DNA from: Microbacterium testaceum StLB037
Lineage (GTDB): Bacteria; Actinomycetota; Actinomycetes; Actinomycetales; Microbacteriaceae
Assembly (NCBI RefSeq): GCF_008763945.1
Contig: NZ_VTQH01000001.1
Coordinates: 1,426,110 to 1,490,109 of the forward strand
DNA length: 64,000 nucleotides
Direction: 5' to 3'
The notes below the pieces were generated by a model, which did not search any database, was not told where the DNA came from, and saw only the letters and a program-made list of their open reading frames with translations. Each line of letters opens with the position of its first letter. The stretch's first letter is position 1. Below, piece by piece: positions 1 to 8,288 of the stretch. The position numbers and the translations under genes were made by a program.

Positions 1-138
1 GATTGCTTCCTGCCCGAGGCAGAGGTGCACCGAACCAACTACATGTCCGTCGCGTCCGAGTTCGAGAACCTCCTCCTCAAACTGGCGGATGAAGGCCATC
101 CGACGGTAGCTGTCGATGGGGTCATAGGTGTACGGCAT
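1..138 (-). CDS. TPP-dependent 2-oxo acid/acetoin dehydrogenase E1 alpha subunit, N-terminal fragment
   Basis: Only the first 46 codons lie in the window; the gene runs off the left edge. Translation from the ATG at 138 gives MPYTYDPIDSYRRMAFIRQF and then a segment ending in VHLCLGQEAI. The pattern RxFEExVLEL followed by a VHLxxGQEA motif is typical of the N-terminus of E1 alpha subunits of pyruvate, branched-chain and acetoin dehydrogenases (TPP-dependent decarboxylating subunit). It starts 26 bp after the stop of the zinc dehydrogenase gene on the same strand, so the two probably share a transcript. That pairing would suit butanediol/acetoin breakdown, but the exact substrate cannot be decided from 46 residues. 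Confidence 0.75.
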   Translation of the reverse strand, partial: MPYTYDPIDSYRRMAFIRQFEEEVLELGRDGHVVGSVHLCLGQEAI

Positions 139-164
139 GTCAATCGTCCAATCCGAGAGGAGCG

Positions 165-1196
165 TCAGGCCTGCGGCGCGAAAAGAAATTTCACGCCATC
201 GCCGCGTCGTGTCGCGGCGATGACGGACTCCCACTCGTGGAGGGGAGCTATTTGAGTAATGAGGGGTTCGAGCGAAACGAGGCCATCCGCGACCATGCGG
301 ATCGCTCGCCGGAATCCTTCTGGAGTGGCGCCGAACCCGGAGGTCAGCGTGAGGTCTTTCAGGCATATCGCGCTGAGGTCAACCGAAATCGGCCCGCCAA
401 ACAGGCCGAGCTGGACGTAACGACCGCGTCGCCGCACGGCCGCAAGGCACGAGGAAACCGCGGGGGCGGCGCCGGCGCATTCGATGACAACGTCGAAACG
501 TTCCCTCCGCGACTCATCCGCAGAGCTCTCGGTAACTTCTACCCGCAGCCCGAGGTTTTCCGCTACGGCGAGCCGCCGCCGATCAGCTTCTCGGCCGAGC
601 ATCGTGACCTGCCCGCCGTGCGCTCGGGCTACCTGAGCTGCGAAGAGGCCGATTGCCCCCGGCCCGGTCACGAGGACGCGGTCTCCTGCGCTGATGACGG
701 AGGGATCGCAGAGCGCCCCGACCACACACGCAAGCGGCTCCAGAAGCGCTGCCTCCGTCAAGCCGATTGAGTCCGGCAGTCGATGCAGATTGCGGACCGG
801 TACGAGGACGGCGGGGGCGAAGGCGCCATCCACGTGGCTCCCCAGCGACTGTCGGTTGGGGCAAAGGTTCCGATGCCCCGACTGACATGCGTCGCACGTC
901 TCATCGCTACCAAAGAACACCTCCGACACCACTCGTGAACCGACCCAATCCGGGTCGACGCCATCGCCGACTGATACGACGGTGCCGCTGAACTCATGCC
1001 CGACCGTGACTGGGGGGTTCACCGCCCACTCGCCATCAGCGATGTGCAAGTCGGTGCCGCAGATCCCAGCCGCAGCAACTGCGACCAGTGCTTGGCCGGC
1101 TTGAGCGGGGCCAACCTCGACTTGTCGTAGCTCGAGACTGCCTGCCCCTTCAGCGAACTTCACCAGTGCTGAGCCGGTCAAGGTGTTGGTGCTCAA
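165..1196 (-). CDS. Zinc-dependent medium-chain alcohol/polyol dehydrogenase
   Basis: A 343-residue MDR-family dehydrogenase of normal length. Visible are the catalytic zinc region GICGTDLH, the GHE motif (VTVGHEFSG), and a Rossmann nucleotide-binding stretch (VLVTGPGAIGLFAAQ, about residue 170). The structural zinc lobe reads DETCDACQSGHRNLC, so three of the usual four cysteines are present and the first is Asp. The start is a TTG at 1196; the nearest upstream ATG meets a stop after four codons. It likely oxidises a secondary alcohol or polyol with NAD(P); the E1 alpha gene downstream makes 2,3-butanediol or a related diol plausible. It is divergent from the IclR-type regulator across 341 bp. 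Confidence 0.85.
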   Translation of the reverse strand: MSTNTLTGSALVKFAEGAGSLELRQVEVGPAQAGQALVAVAAAGICGTDLHIADGEWAVNPPVTVGHEFSGTVVSVGDGVDPDWVGSRVVSEVFFGSDETCDACQSGHRNLCPNRQSLGSHVDGAFAPAVLVPVRNLHRLPDSIGLTEAALLEPLACVVGALCDPSVISAGDRVLVTGPGAIGLFAAQVARAHGGQVTMLGREADRRRLAVAENLGLRVEVTESSADESRRERFDVVIECAGAAPAVSSCLAAVRRRGRYVQLGLFGGPISVDLSAICLKDLTLTSGFGATPEGFRRAIRMVADGLVSLEPLITQIAPLHEWESVIAATRRGDGVKFLFAPQA

Positions 1197-1537
1197 CGGA
1201 CGCTCATTTCTGCGGGCCTGATCGGCGAATGGGTTCTTCTCGTGACAACGCCGAAGTTCTTGACGAATGTGATGATCAACCCGGCTCCTTTGCCCCTCCG
1301 CTCACCCGCGGATCTTCCCGCTCAGATGCAGCGCGTGTCGGATGCTCCTGCGCATCGCTCGCACTTGGCCGCAATCAGGGGGAGTTTATGGATATGAAAA
1401 CAGCTTCATTCTATGACACAGCGGGTGGGGGAGTGCAACCCTGGGTTGAGCGCAAACAGCCGCGCGCGGCGGCGCTCAGCGGGGTGGGCGCCGGCAGTTG
1501 AGCAAGTTCCTCGATTTGATTTCATATACTGCGTAAT
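1197..1537. promoter_or_regulatory. Divergent intergenic region between dehydrogenase and IclR genes
   Basis: No convincing gene lies here; the open frames that cross it lack protein-like composition. It holds an inverted repeat ATGAAAACAGCTTCAT at 1394-1409 (arms ATGAA/TTCAT, 6-bp centre), which resembles KdgR/IclR-type operators. A -10-like TATACT lies at 1525-1530, seven bases before the regulator's ATG, so the regulator mRNA may be leaderless. Confidence 0.55.
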
Positions 1538-2326
1538 ATGTCGCCCGTGAGCAACGAAGACACAGCGAACGGTGAGCCCCGAAGCCAGACCCGCATTCAG
1601 TCGGTGAGCCGGGCAGTAGATCTACTCATCGCGGTGGCGGAGAGCTCGACGGGCGAGACGGCCAAGTCCCTCGCGGATCGTTTCGAGTTGTCGTTGCCGA
1701 CCACCTATCACCTGCTTACGACGCTGTGGGCGGAGGGTCTGATTTCGAAGGACTCTCAGCGCGTGTTCCAGATCGGGCCGCGAGCGGAGATCATCGCGCA
1801 GGCTGTTCAACGTGCTGATGCCGTGCCGCCAGCTCACCGGGCTGCTCTGCATCAGCTTGTGTCTGAGACCTCTGAAACTACTTACCTCGGCGCTTGGCGC
1901 GGGGGTACCGTCAAGGTTCTCGAAACCGCGGAGGGAGCGCACGCGGTCCGAGTGGTTGGGCTGAACGACGCTTACGCGGCCGACGATCTCCACGCCCGCG
2001 CGAGCGGCAAGCTGCTTCTTGCCTTCAGTTCGCCAGAGGTGAGAGCGGAGACGCTTTCGAGACTGAAGTTGCGTCGTCTGACGCCCCACACCATCACGCG
2101 GCGAGCGGATCTGATTGCCGAGCTGGATCGCATCCGAGAGCAGGGATTGTCCTACGACCGTGAAGAGTTTCAGCTCGGCGTCAGCTGTATCAGCGCCCCC
2201 ATTCGGCGCAACGGTGACGTGGTCGCCTGCCTTACAGTGTCATCCCCGATGCAACGGTTTCCGCACGTAGAGTCCGCCATTCTCGCGGCTCTCGACCGCG
2301 CCGTGGCAACCGCCGAGGAGCGCTAG
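1538..2326 (+). CDS. IclR-family transcriptional regulator
   Basis: A 262-residue protein with an N-terminal winged helix-turn-helix at about residues 20-85 (SVSRAVDLLIAVAE, then LADRFELSLPTTYHLLTTL) and the C-terminal IclR effector domain (AYLGAWRGG-like core, SGKLLLAF, GLSYDREEFQLGVSCISAP). Members sense small carboxylic acids or sugar acids and control adjacent catabolic genes. The ATG at 1538 follows a -10-like TATACT by seven bases with no Shine-Dalgarno, pointing to leaderless translation. It opens the rightward catabolic cluster, and palindromes of IclR/KdgR type occur near it (1394-1409, 2335-2349) and before the later dehydrogenase (9451-9466), so it is the obvious candidate regulator. 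Confidence 0.9.
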   Translation: MSPVSNEDTANGEPRSQTRIQSVSRAVDLLIAVAESSTGETAKSLADRFELSLPTTYHLLTTLWAEGLISKDSQRVFQIGPRAEIIAQAVQRADAVPPAHRAALHQLVSETSETTYLGAWRGGTVKVLETAEGAHAVRVVGLNDAYAADDLHARASGKLLLAFSSPEVRAETLSRLKLRRLTPHTITRRADLIAELDRIREQGLSYDREEFQLGVSCISAPIRRNGDVVACLTVSSPMQRFPHVESAILAALDRAVATAEER

Positions 2327-2334
2327 CTTGCTCT

Positions 2335-2389
2335 CTTCATCAAATGAAGCACGTTCAACATGGACAAAGCTGCACTGGGGTCGCACAAT
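2335..2389 (+). promoter_or_regulatory. Promoter with palindrome before the MR/MLE dehydratase gene
   Basis: A palindrome CTTCATCAAATGAAG sits at 2335-2349. It is followed by -35-like TGGACA (2361-2366), a 17-bp spacer beginning AAGCTGCAC, and -10-like CACAAT (2384-2389). The TTCATCA core starts exactly 25 bp before the -35, the same layout as the promoter at 4997-5050. Transcription would start near 2396 and drive the dehydratase block. Confidence 0.5.
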
Positions 2390-2450
2390 GAGTGAGGCGC
2401 GGTCCCGGTAACCTTCCGGGCGCGAACTCAACGAGGAGAGCTCCACCTAG

Positions 2451-3557
2451 ATGTCTGAACGCATCGACCGCATCGAGGCGTGGCAGTGTTCGCTGCCCAT
2501 GCCGTATGAGCTCCATCTGGGCGCGATCACGTATCGCACGAGGGACTACGTCCTTCTGCGGCTGACGACTGCTTCAGGGGTTGTCGGATCAGCAACTGGA
2601 TACACCAGGGGCACGCCATTGATGGCGGCCCTCTCTAGTCTCGCGTCAGATGTGACGGCGATGGAGGACATCAGCCCCGCCGCCGTTCACAGCGTTTTGC
2701 GTCGACGCTACGCCCCGGGCTGGGGGGCCATGGCGCGGGCAGGATCGCTCATCGACGTCGCTCTGTGGGACATTGCGGCACAAATGGACGGGGTTCCACT
2801 CGGCCAGGCACTAGGCGGTGCTGATCACGACGTTTCGCTCATGGCGGTTGCGGGCTACTTCCTCGACCACCGCGGCGTCGGCCCGATACTCGACGAGGTC
2901 GCGGAATTTGTCGACCAGGGGTACCGCACCATCAAGCTCATCGTCCCCGGCCATGATCTCGCCACCGACATGAAATTCGTCGCCGATGTCGTCGACCGTC
3001 TCAATCCCCAAGTCGGACTAGGGATCGACTTCCACGGTGCCTTCACGACAGTCGACGAGGCGGTGGCGTACGGTTCGGCATTCCGAGACTTCGATCTCGA
3101 CTTCATCGAGGACCCGTTTCCCAGCTACGAGATAGGGGCCGTGACGGCAGCGGCAAAACGTCTGACGACGCCCGTGGCTTCTGGGGAGGACCTGATGTCC
3201 GCGACATCCTACGATCTGCTTGTCGCCGACGGGGTGCGCGTCGTTCGGGCTGACGTCTCCGCCAGCGGTGGGTACACCGAGGTCCTGGCTGCGTCACAGC
3301 GGGCGCGCGCAGCCGGAGCGCGGGTCGCGCCTCACGTATGGCCCCACCTGCACTTCCCCCTTGCCCTTGCCGCTGCCGATCTGGTCGAGGTCATTCCCCA
3401 CACCACCGGCGCAGACCCAATCGATCAGGTCCTTTACGAGCCGTTCCCGATCAAGGACGGACGCTGGAAGACACAGGTCGATCCCGGATTGTATTTGCCC
3501 ATCGACTGGGCTCGCGCGGCACTGACAGCGTCAGCGTCCTTTGTGAGCACTTCATAG
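2451..3557 (+). CDS. Mandelate racemase/muconate lactonizing enzyme-family protein (sugar-acid dehydratase-like)
   Basis: A 368-residue enolase-superfamily protein. The N-terminal capping domain (about 1-125) leads into the TIM barrel. A lysine follows strand 2 (TIKLIVPG); three metal ligands are visible: Asp in GIDFHG, Glu in FIEDPF and Glu in SGEDL. A general-base His lies in APHVWPH. This set fits the mandelate racemase or glucarate/altronate dehydratase side of the family, so proton abstraction next to a carboxylate and probably dehydration of an aldonate. Only one Lys is seen at the KxK position. An SDR gene follows 13 bp later, so they are likely co-transcribed. The substrate is not determinable from sequence. 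Confidence 0.85.
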   Translation: MSERIDRIEAWQCSLPMPYELHLGAITYRTRDYVLLRLTTASGVVGSATGYTRGTPLMAALSSLASDVTAMEDISPAAVHSVLRRRYAPGWGAMARAGSLIDVALWDIAAQMDGVPLGQALGGADHDVSLMAVAGYFLDHRGVGPILDEVAEFVDQGYRTIKLIVPGHDLATDMKFVADVVDRLNPQVGLGIDFHGAFTTVDEAVAYGSAFRDFDLDFIEDPFPSYEIGAVTAAAKRLTTPVASGEDLMSATSYDLLVADGVRVVRADVSASGGYTEVLAASQRARAAGARVAPHVWPHLHFPLALAAADLVEVIPHTTGADPIDQVLYEPFPIKDGRWKTQVDPGLYLPIDWARAALTASASFVSTS

Positions 3558-3570
3558 AAGAAGGATCGGT

Positions 3571-4323
3571 ATGCCCGCTTCGACTGCACTTATCACTGGT
3601 GGCGCCTCTGGCGTCGGCTTTGCGACCGCACGGCGGTGGCTTCGCGATGGGGGGCGCGTCGCGCTTCTCGATCTCAACGAAGATGCCCTCACGCGCGCGG
3701 CGGCCTCGCTCGGCCCAGGCACCGTTTTTGCATCCGCCAACGTCGCCTCCGATGACGCCGTGCGCGACGCCGTCGAGAGGGCGGTGGGGCAGTTGGGGGG
3801 ATCCCTTGACGTGGTGGTCAACTGTGCGGGCATCGCTCGCCCCGCTGCTGCGGCGGACGTGTCCGATTCGGATTGGTCCGGCCTGGTTGACGTGCACCTC
3901 AACGGCACGATGCGCGTGAGTCGGGCCGCCTATCCGTGGTTGGCGCAGTCACCTCAGGCAGCCATTGTCAATGTCTCGTCGGTGGCCGCGCAGGCAGGGA
4001 TGCCGGGCCGCTCGAGCTATTGCGCCGCCAAGGCTGGGATTGAAGGACTCACGCGTGCGCTCGCCGTGGAGTGGGCGAGTCAAGGGATTCGCGTGAACGC
4101 GGTGGCGCCGGGCTACATCAACTCCGAAATGACAGCTGGGCTGATCGCTAAGGGCTCGCTGGATCTCAGCCCCATCATCGCGAGGACGCCGATGGCGCGC
4201 CTAGCGGAGCCAGAGGAGATTTCTGGGGCGATTGCCTTTTTGGCCTCGCCCGACGCCTCCTACGTCACCGGGCAGACGCTATACGTCGACGGGGGCATGA
4301 CCGTCGATGGCAACTGGTATTGA
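3571..4323 (+). CDS. Short-chain dehydrogenase/reductase
   Basis: A classical SDR of 250 residues. It has the cofactor motif TGGASGVG at the N-terminus, the NCAG strand motif, the catalytic Ser in NVSSVAAQ and the catalytic YCAAK, then the terminal YVTGQTLYVDGG typical of FabG-like enzymes. Acidic residues after strand 2 (LLDLNEDAL) suggest NAD rather than NADP. It lies 13 bp after the MR/MLE gene and touches the VOC gene, so it belongs to the same operon and probably oxidises the sugar acid or its dehydration product. Confidence 0.9.
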   Translation: MPASTALITGGASGVGFATARRWLRDGGRVALLDLNEDALTRAAASLGPGTVFASANVASDDAVRDAVERAVGQLGGSLDVVVNCAGIARPAAAADVSDSDWSGLVDVHLNGTMRVSRAAYPWLAQSPQAAIVNVSSVAAQAGMPGRSSYCAAKAGIEGLTRALAVEWASQGIRVNAVAPGYINSEMTAGLIAKGSLDLSPIIARTPMARLAEPEEISGAIAFLASPDASYVTGQTLYVDGGMTVDGNWY

Positions 4324-4328
4324 GGGCG

Positions 4329-4832
4329 ATGACTGCACTGATCGCGGGTTGCCGCGGCACGTCTCGCGCGTGGCCCGACGTAGACCAGGTCGCCTATGTT
4401 GTTCCGGACTTAAAGAGTGCCGTCGCGGAATGGAGCCGTCGGCTCGGCGACGTTCAGTGGAGTTCGTACACCTATGAGGCCGCGGCGCTGCCTGTGGCCG
4501 GCTTCCGCGGAGGCGTGGCCGAGTTCGAGATGAAGGTTGCGCTGTCCAGCACGGTCCCGCAAGTGGAACTGATAGAGCCACTCAAGGGGCCGAGCGTGTA
4601 CCACGAGTTCATCAGCCGTCGCGGACACGGTTTCCATCACGTAGGCAGGTTCGTTACCGAGGTTTCAGCCTGCGTGCGCAAGCTGAGCAGTCAGGGCATC
4701 GAGCCGGCGCAATGGGGAGGGGGTTACGGCATGGACGGGGACGGCGGGTTCGCATATTACGACGCTGGCGAGTACTTCGTCGAGTTCATAGAAGTGCCGC
4801 GTCGTCGTCGCCCATCCGAGGCTCTTGTCTAG
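4329..4832 (+). CDS. VOC-family (glyoxalase/epimerase-like) metalloprotein
   Basis: About 167 residues with one vicinal-oxygen-chelate repeat pair: VDQVAYVVPDL near the start, a central VELIEPL, a FHHVGRFV stretch, and a closing YYDAGEYFVEFIE. The His and Glu in these strands are the usual metal ligands. The family includes methylmalonyl-CoA epimerase, lactoylglutathione lyase and ring-opening isomerases; this member cannot be placed more finely. The start is uncertain: the ATG at 4329 is preceded closely by GAGGG, while an in-frame TTG at 4320 overlaps the SDR stop. It ends the first sub-operon. Confidence 0.75.
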   Translation: MTALIAGCRGTSRAWPDVDQVAYVVPDLKSAVAEWSRRLGDVQWSSYTYEAAALPVAGFRGGVAEFEMKVALSSTVPQVELIEPLKGPSVYHEFISRRGHGFHHVGRFVTEVSACVRKLSSQGIEPAQWGGGYGMDGDGGFAYYDAGEYFVEFIEVPRRRRPSEALV

Positions 4833-4996
4833 TCACTTCGAATCAGATCGGCCCGTAAATCCATTGTCTGTCTCCGTGAAGGGATAGCCCCTCTCATGGC
4901 CAACTGATGGTTGCGGTCACGTCAGGACTAGCACAGGCCCAACTCATCAAGGGTGTGCTCGCGACCCGTTCCCATCTGCGAGGGCCGGGGTTAGCT

Positions 4997-5050
4997 TTCA
5001 TCATGTTGAATCAATTGCATATAGACAAACTGCACCCCACCGCGCATGAT
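4997..5050 (+). promoter_or_regulatory. Promoter of the isomerase/oxidoreductase block
   Basis: TTCATCATGTTGAA (inverted TTCA/TGAA) starts at 4997. A -35-like TAGACA follows at 5022-5027, a 17-bp spacer beginning AACTGCAC, and -10-like CATGAT at 5045-5050. Spacing and the shared TrGACAAA(G)CTGCAC wording match the promoter at 2335-2389, so both are probably controlled together. Confidence 0.5.
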
Positions 5051-5109
5051 GGATAGTGCGTGCTGAATGCGGCATGCTGATGCGACCCTCAAGGAAGAGG
5101 ACAGGTGTA

Positions 5110-6093
5110 ATGAAACTCGGTATCCTCACGGCGCTCTTCGATTCCCAGCCGTTGGACCAGGTGGCGAGCTACGTCGCCGACCTCGGCTACGAAGCCGTCG
5201 AACTCACCACGTGGAATGGCTCAGGGCACTTCGACCTCGACCAGGCGAGCGCAAACAGCCAGTACGGCCGTGACCTGAAGAAGATGCTGGCCTCGCGCGG
5301 TCTCACTATCTCCGCCCTGTCCGATCATTTGTCTGCCCAGCAGGTTCTCCCGCCGAATGACGCCAGCTTCGATGATTGGTCGGTAACCACGGACAAGCAG
5401 GAGATGTTCGAGTACGGCAGGGCCCATCTCATTCGGACCGCACAAGCAGCCTCCGACCTCGAGATTCCTGTCGTCAACGGGTTCTTCGGATCGACGGTTT
5501 GGGGCTCCTGGTACACCTGGCCCCCCAAGCACCTCCAGATCTACAACGATGGCTGGGACCTTTTTGTCGAGCGCTGGAATCCGATCCTCGACGAGTTCGC
5601 CAAGCTCGGGGTGAAGTTCGCGCACGAGGTACACCCGACGGAGATCGCATACAACATCACGACCGCCCAGACCGCGGTCGAGAAGTTGAACCGCGACGAT
5701 TGGGGTTTTAACTTCGACCCGAGCCATTTCATCTGGCAGCAGATCGACCCTGTCATCTTTATCAAGACCTTCGGCAACCGCATTCTCCACGTGCACGCGA
5801 AAGACTTCGAGGTGCAGGAGGATGAAATTCGCCGCGACGGCGTGCTCTCGACCGGATCATGGCGGAACATGCATCGTGCGGCTCGGTACCGAGTCGTCGG
5901 GTGGGGACAGGTTCCCTGGAAGCGCGTCATCACCGCTCTTCTCGAGGTCGGGTATGACTACGTCATGTCCTACGAGCACGAAGATCCGGTAATGAGCGAG
6001 CGAGACGGAGCGGAGAAGGCCATCGACTACCTCCGCCCGCTCATCGTGAAGGAACCGATGAACCCTGAAGCTCAGCACTTCTGGCTCGTGTGA
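5110..6093 (+). CDS. TIM-barrel sugar phosphate isomerase/epimerase-family protein
   Basis: A 327-residue xylose isomerase-like TIM barrel (AP endonuclease 2 superfamily). Start chosen at the ATG at 5110 (MKLGILTALFDSQPLD), with the purine-rich AAGAGGACAGG in front; an upstream in-frame extension has no family likeness. Metal-site features typical of the family are seen: VELTTWNG, FAHEVHPTEIAY, FNFDPSHFIW and ILHVHAKDFE, then YVMSYEHEDPV at the end. These proteins isomerise or epimerise ketoses, inosose and similar compounds. It precedes the Gfo/Idh/MocA gene by 7 bp, a very common pairing in inositol and unusual-sugar pathways. Confidence 0.85.
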   Translation: MKLGILTALFDSQPLDQVASYVADLGYEAVELTTWNGSGHFDLDQASANSQYGRDLKKMLASRGLTISALSDHLSAQQVLPPNDASFDDWSVTTDKQEMFEYGRAHLIRTAQAASDLEIPVVNGFFGSTVWGSWYTWPPKHLQIYNDGWDLFVERWNPILDEFAKLGVKFAHEVHPTEIAYNITTAQTAVEKLNRDDWGFNFDPSHFIWQQIDPVIFIKTFGNRILHVHAKDFEVQEDEIRRDGVLSTGSWRNMHRAARYRVVGWGQVPWKRVITALLEVGYDYVMSYEHEDPVMSERDGAEKAIDYLRPLIVKEPMNPEAQHFWLV

Positions 6094-6100
6094 GGCCGCG

Positions 6101-7291
6101 ATGAGTGACTCCACTTCATTCTTCAACCAGGGCAATGCCAAGGGAGCTGCGGGCTCCATTCCGGAAATCGGCATCGGCATGCTCGGCTACGCCTTCATGG
6201 GGCGCGCGCACATCAACGCTCTGAAAAAGATCGCTTACACCTACTGGCCCCCACCGCTCATGCCCCGGCTGGTAGCGGTAGCTGGTCGTTCTGAATCGGC
6301 GGTGAGCGAAGCCGCGCACCGCTACGGCTTCGAGCGCTCGACTACGGACTGGCGCGACCTCCTAGAGGACCCGTCTATCGGCATCTTCGACAACACCGGA
6401 CCGAACAACCAGCATCTCGAGCCGACAATCGCCGCCGCTCGAGCCGGCAAGCACTTGATCTGCGAGAAGCCTCTGGGCCGGACGGCCGACGAGGCTTACG
6501 AGGTCTGGTCAGAAGTCGAAAAAACCGGTGTGAAAGCGATGACCGCCTTCAACTATCGCTTCTTCCCCGCCGTTCGTCTCATAAAGACGCTCTTCGAAGA
6601 CGGAACGCTGGGCGAGGTGCGCCACTTCCGAGCGCGATACCACCAAGAGTGGTTGGTCGATCCTGAAAGCCCGACCTCGTGGCGGCTCGACAAGAGCATC
6701 GCGGGTTCGGGTGCTCTGGGCGACCTCGGGTCGCACATCATCGACCTGGCTCGGTATCTCGTCGGAGAACCGCAGACCGTGTCGGCGAACATGCACACCT
6801 TCACGAAGGAACGGCCCGGCGGTCACGTTGACGTCGACGACGCCTTCGACGCCATGCTCACGTTCGAGAATGGGGCGCTCGGAGTTCTCGAGGCGACACG
6901 CGTTGCGCCGGGACGAAAGAACCACATGCGGTTCGAGATCAGCACGACGACCGGCACGGTCATCTTCGACCAAGAACGCATGAACGAGATTGAACTGCAT
7001 CTGGCCGGGTCCGAGCCCGCAGCGAACGCACAAGGGTTCCGGACAGTGCTGGTCTCCGAGGCGTATCACCCCTACTGGGAACACTGGTGGCCGCACGGAC
7101 ACATGATCGGGTGGGAGGACAGCTTCGTCCACGAGCTCGGGCATTTGCTTGAGTCCATCGCTACCGATTCCCCCGTCGGCCCGCACGGCGCGACGATGGA
7201 GGACGGATACCGCGTCGCAGAAATTGTCGATGCTATTGTCCGGGCCTCCGAAACCGGAACGCGGCAGGACATTCTCTTCCGCAGTCTGTAG
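6101..7291 (+). CDS. Gfo/Idh/MocA-family NAD(P)-dependent oxidoreductase
   Basis: A 396-residue two-domain dehydrogenase. The N-terminal Rossmann fold shows GYAFMGRAHI in place of the common GxGxxG, followed by the family hallmark EKPLG (residues about 120-125), where the Lys is catalytic. The C-terminal GFO_IDH_MocA domain contains GALGDLGSHIIDLARYLVG, whose Asp and His complete the active site. Such enzymes oxidise a hydroxyl of sugars or inositols. It follows the isomerase gene by 7 bp. A structured 169-bp gap separates it from the next SDR gene. Confidence 0.9.
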   Translation: MSDSTSFFNQGNAKGAAGSIPEIGIGMLGYAFMGRAHINALKKIAYTYWPPPLMPRLVAVAGRSESAVSEAAHRYGFERSTTDWRDLLEDPSIGIFDNTGPNNQHLEPTIAAARAGKHLICEKPLGRTADEAYEVWSEVEKTGVKAMTAFNYRFFPAVRLIKTLFEDGTLGEVRHFRARYHQEWLVDPESPTSWRLDKSIAGSGALGDLGSHIIDLARYLVGEPQTVSANMHTFTKERPGGHVDVDDAFDAMLTFENGALGVLEATRVAPGRKNHMRFEISTTTGTVIFDQERMNEIELHLAGSEPAANAQGFRTVLVSEAYHPYWEHWWPHGHMIGWEDSFVHELGHLLESIATDSPVGPHGATMEDGYRVAEIVDAIVRASETGTRQDILFRSL

Positions 7292-7297
7292 CCCAAA

Positions 7298-7348
7298 CCG
7301 CCACCCCTTGGCGGGTTCACTCCAGTCAACGCGACGAGTGGGCCCGCC
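7298..7348 (+). terminator. Alternative hairpins downstream of the Gfo/Idh/MocA gene
   Basis: CCGCCA (7298-7303) can pair with TGGCGG (7309-7314), while GGCGGGTTCACTC (7310-7322) can instead pair with GAGTGGGCCCGCC (7336-7348). The two stems share 7310-7314 and exclude one another. No U-run follows. It may be a terminator or an attenuation-type element between 6101-7291 and 7461. Confidence 0.4.
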
Positions 7349-7460
7349 GGAGGGGTCGCCGGCGAACAGCGCTCTTCATCTATCTGGACCGATTCACGCG
7401 GAACTCGCACAGTACTGAGGACTGCGGAGCGGTCTTTTACGTCCGCCAGGAAAGGCAAGT

Positions 7461-8243
7461 ATGCACGCCACCGACCACCGACCCCGCATCATGATTACCG
7501 GGATTTCGCGCGGCATTGGAAGAGCGCTCGCCCTGGCGGCTGCAGACGCCGGCTACGACGTCGCGGGAATTCACCGAGGCACAGACCCATCCGTGTCACA
7601 GGAGCTCACCGCGCAGATCGAGCAACGGGGTGTCTCCGCCCTCGTCATGACTGGGGACGCCGGGCTGTCGTCCGACATCGACGCAGCGGCAGAGCGGGTA
7701 GTGAGCGAATGGGGTGGCATCGATGTCTGGGTCAACAACGCCGCCCGCCTCTTGGTGCAACCCTTCCTCGATATGAGCGACGAAGACTGGGCCTCGTTGC
7801 TGAACTCCAACCTGATGGGCTACATCCGCGGCGCTCGCGCTGCGGCGCGCACAATGGTGAAAGCCGGGTATGGGCGGATCATCAACATCAGTTCCGTCGT
7901 TGCTGACCAGCCGCCGACTGAGATGACCGGTTATGTGACTGCGAAGGGTGGCATAACGGGCCTCACCAGAGCTCTCGCAGTGGAGCTGGGCCCCCGCGGT
8001 GTGACGGTGAATGCGGTTGCGCCGGGCGCGACCGAGACGCCGTTGAATACGGAGGCGTGGACGGACGAGGTCCGGGACACCTACCGGGGTCGTATCCCCC
8101 TGGGCCGGATCGCCACCCCCGAAGACGTCGCCGACGCGATCCTCCTCGTCGCGTCCGAACAGTCGCGTTATATGACGGGACAGGTCATCGCTGTCGACGG
8201 AGGGCTTCTGCTGAACGGCTCCGTGGGGCATCGGAAGAACTAG
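7461..8243 (+). CDS. Short-chain dehydrogenase/reductase
   Basis: A second classical SDR, 260 residues, only distantly like the one at 3571. It has TGISRGIGRALA for cofactor binding, NNAARLL, catalytic Ser in NISSVVAD and YVTAK, then YMTGQVIAVDGG near the end. GGAAAGG-type purine-rich sequence lies 6-12 bases before the ATG. A possible own promoter, TGGACC-N17-CACAGT, lies at 7385-7413. Presumed role: oxidation or reduction of a sugar or sugar-acid intermediate in the same pathway. Confidence 0.9.
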   Translation: MHATDHRPRIMITGISRGIGRALALAAADAGYDVAGIHRGTDPSVSQELTAQIEQRGVSALVMTGDAGLSSDIDAAAERVVSEWGGIDVWVNNAARLLVQPFLDMSDEDWASLLNSNLMGYIRGARAAARTMVKAGYGRIINISSVVADQPPTEMTGYVTAKGGITGLTRALAVELGPRGVTVNAVAPGATETPLNTEAWTDEVRDTYRGRIPLGRIATPEDVADAILLVASEQSRYMTGQVIAVDGGLLLNGSVGHRKN

Positions 8244-8288
8244 GTCTCCTAGTCTTCCCGCCACCGTTTCCAGCACCGGGGTACTCCG

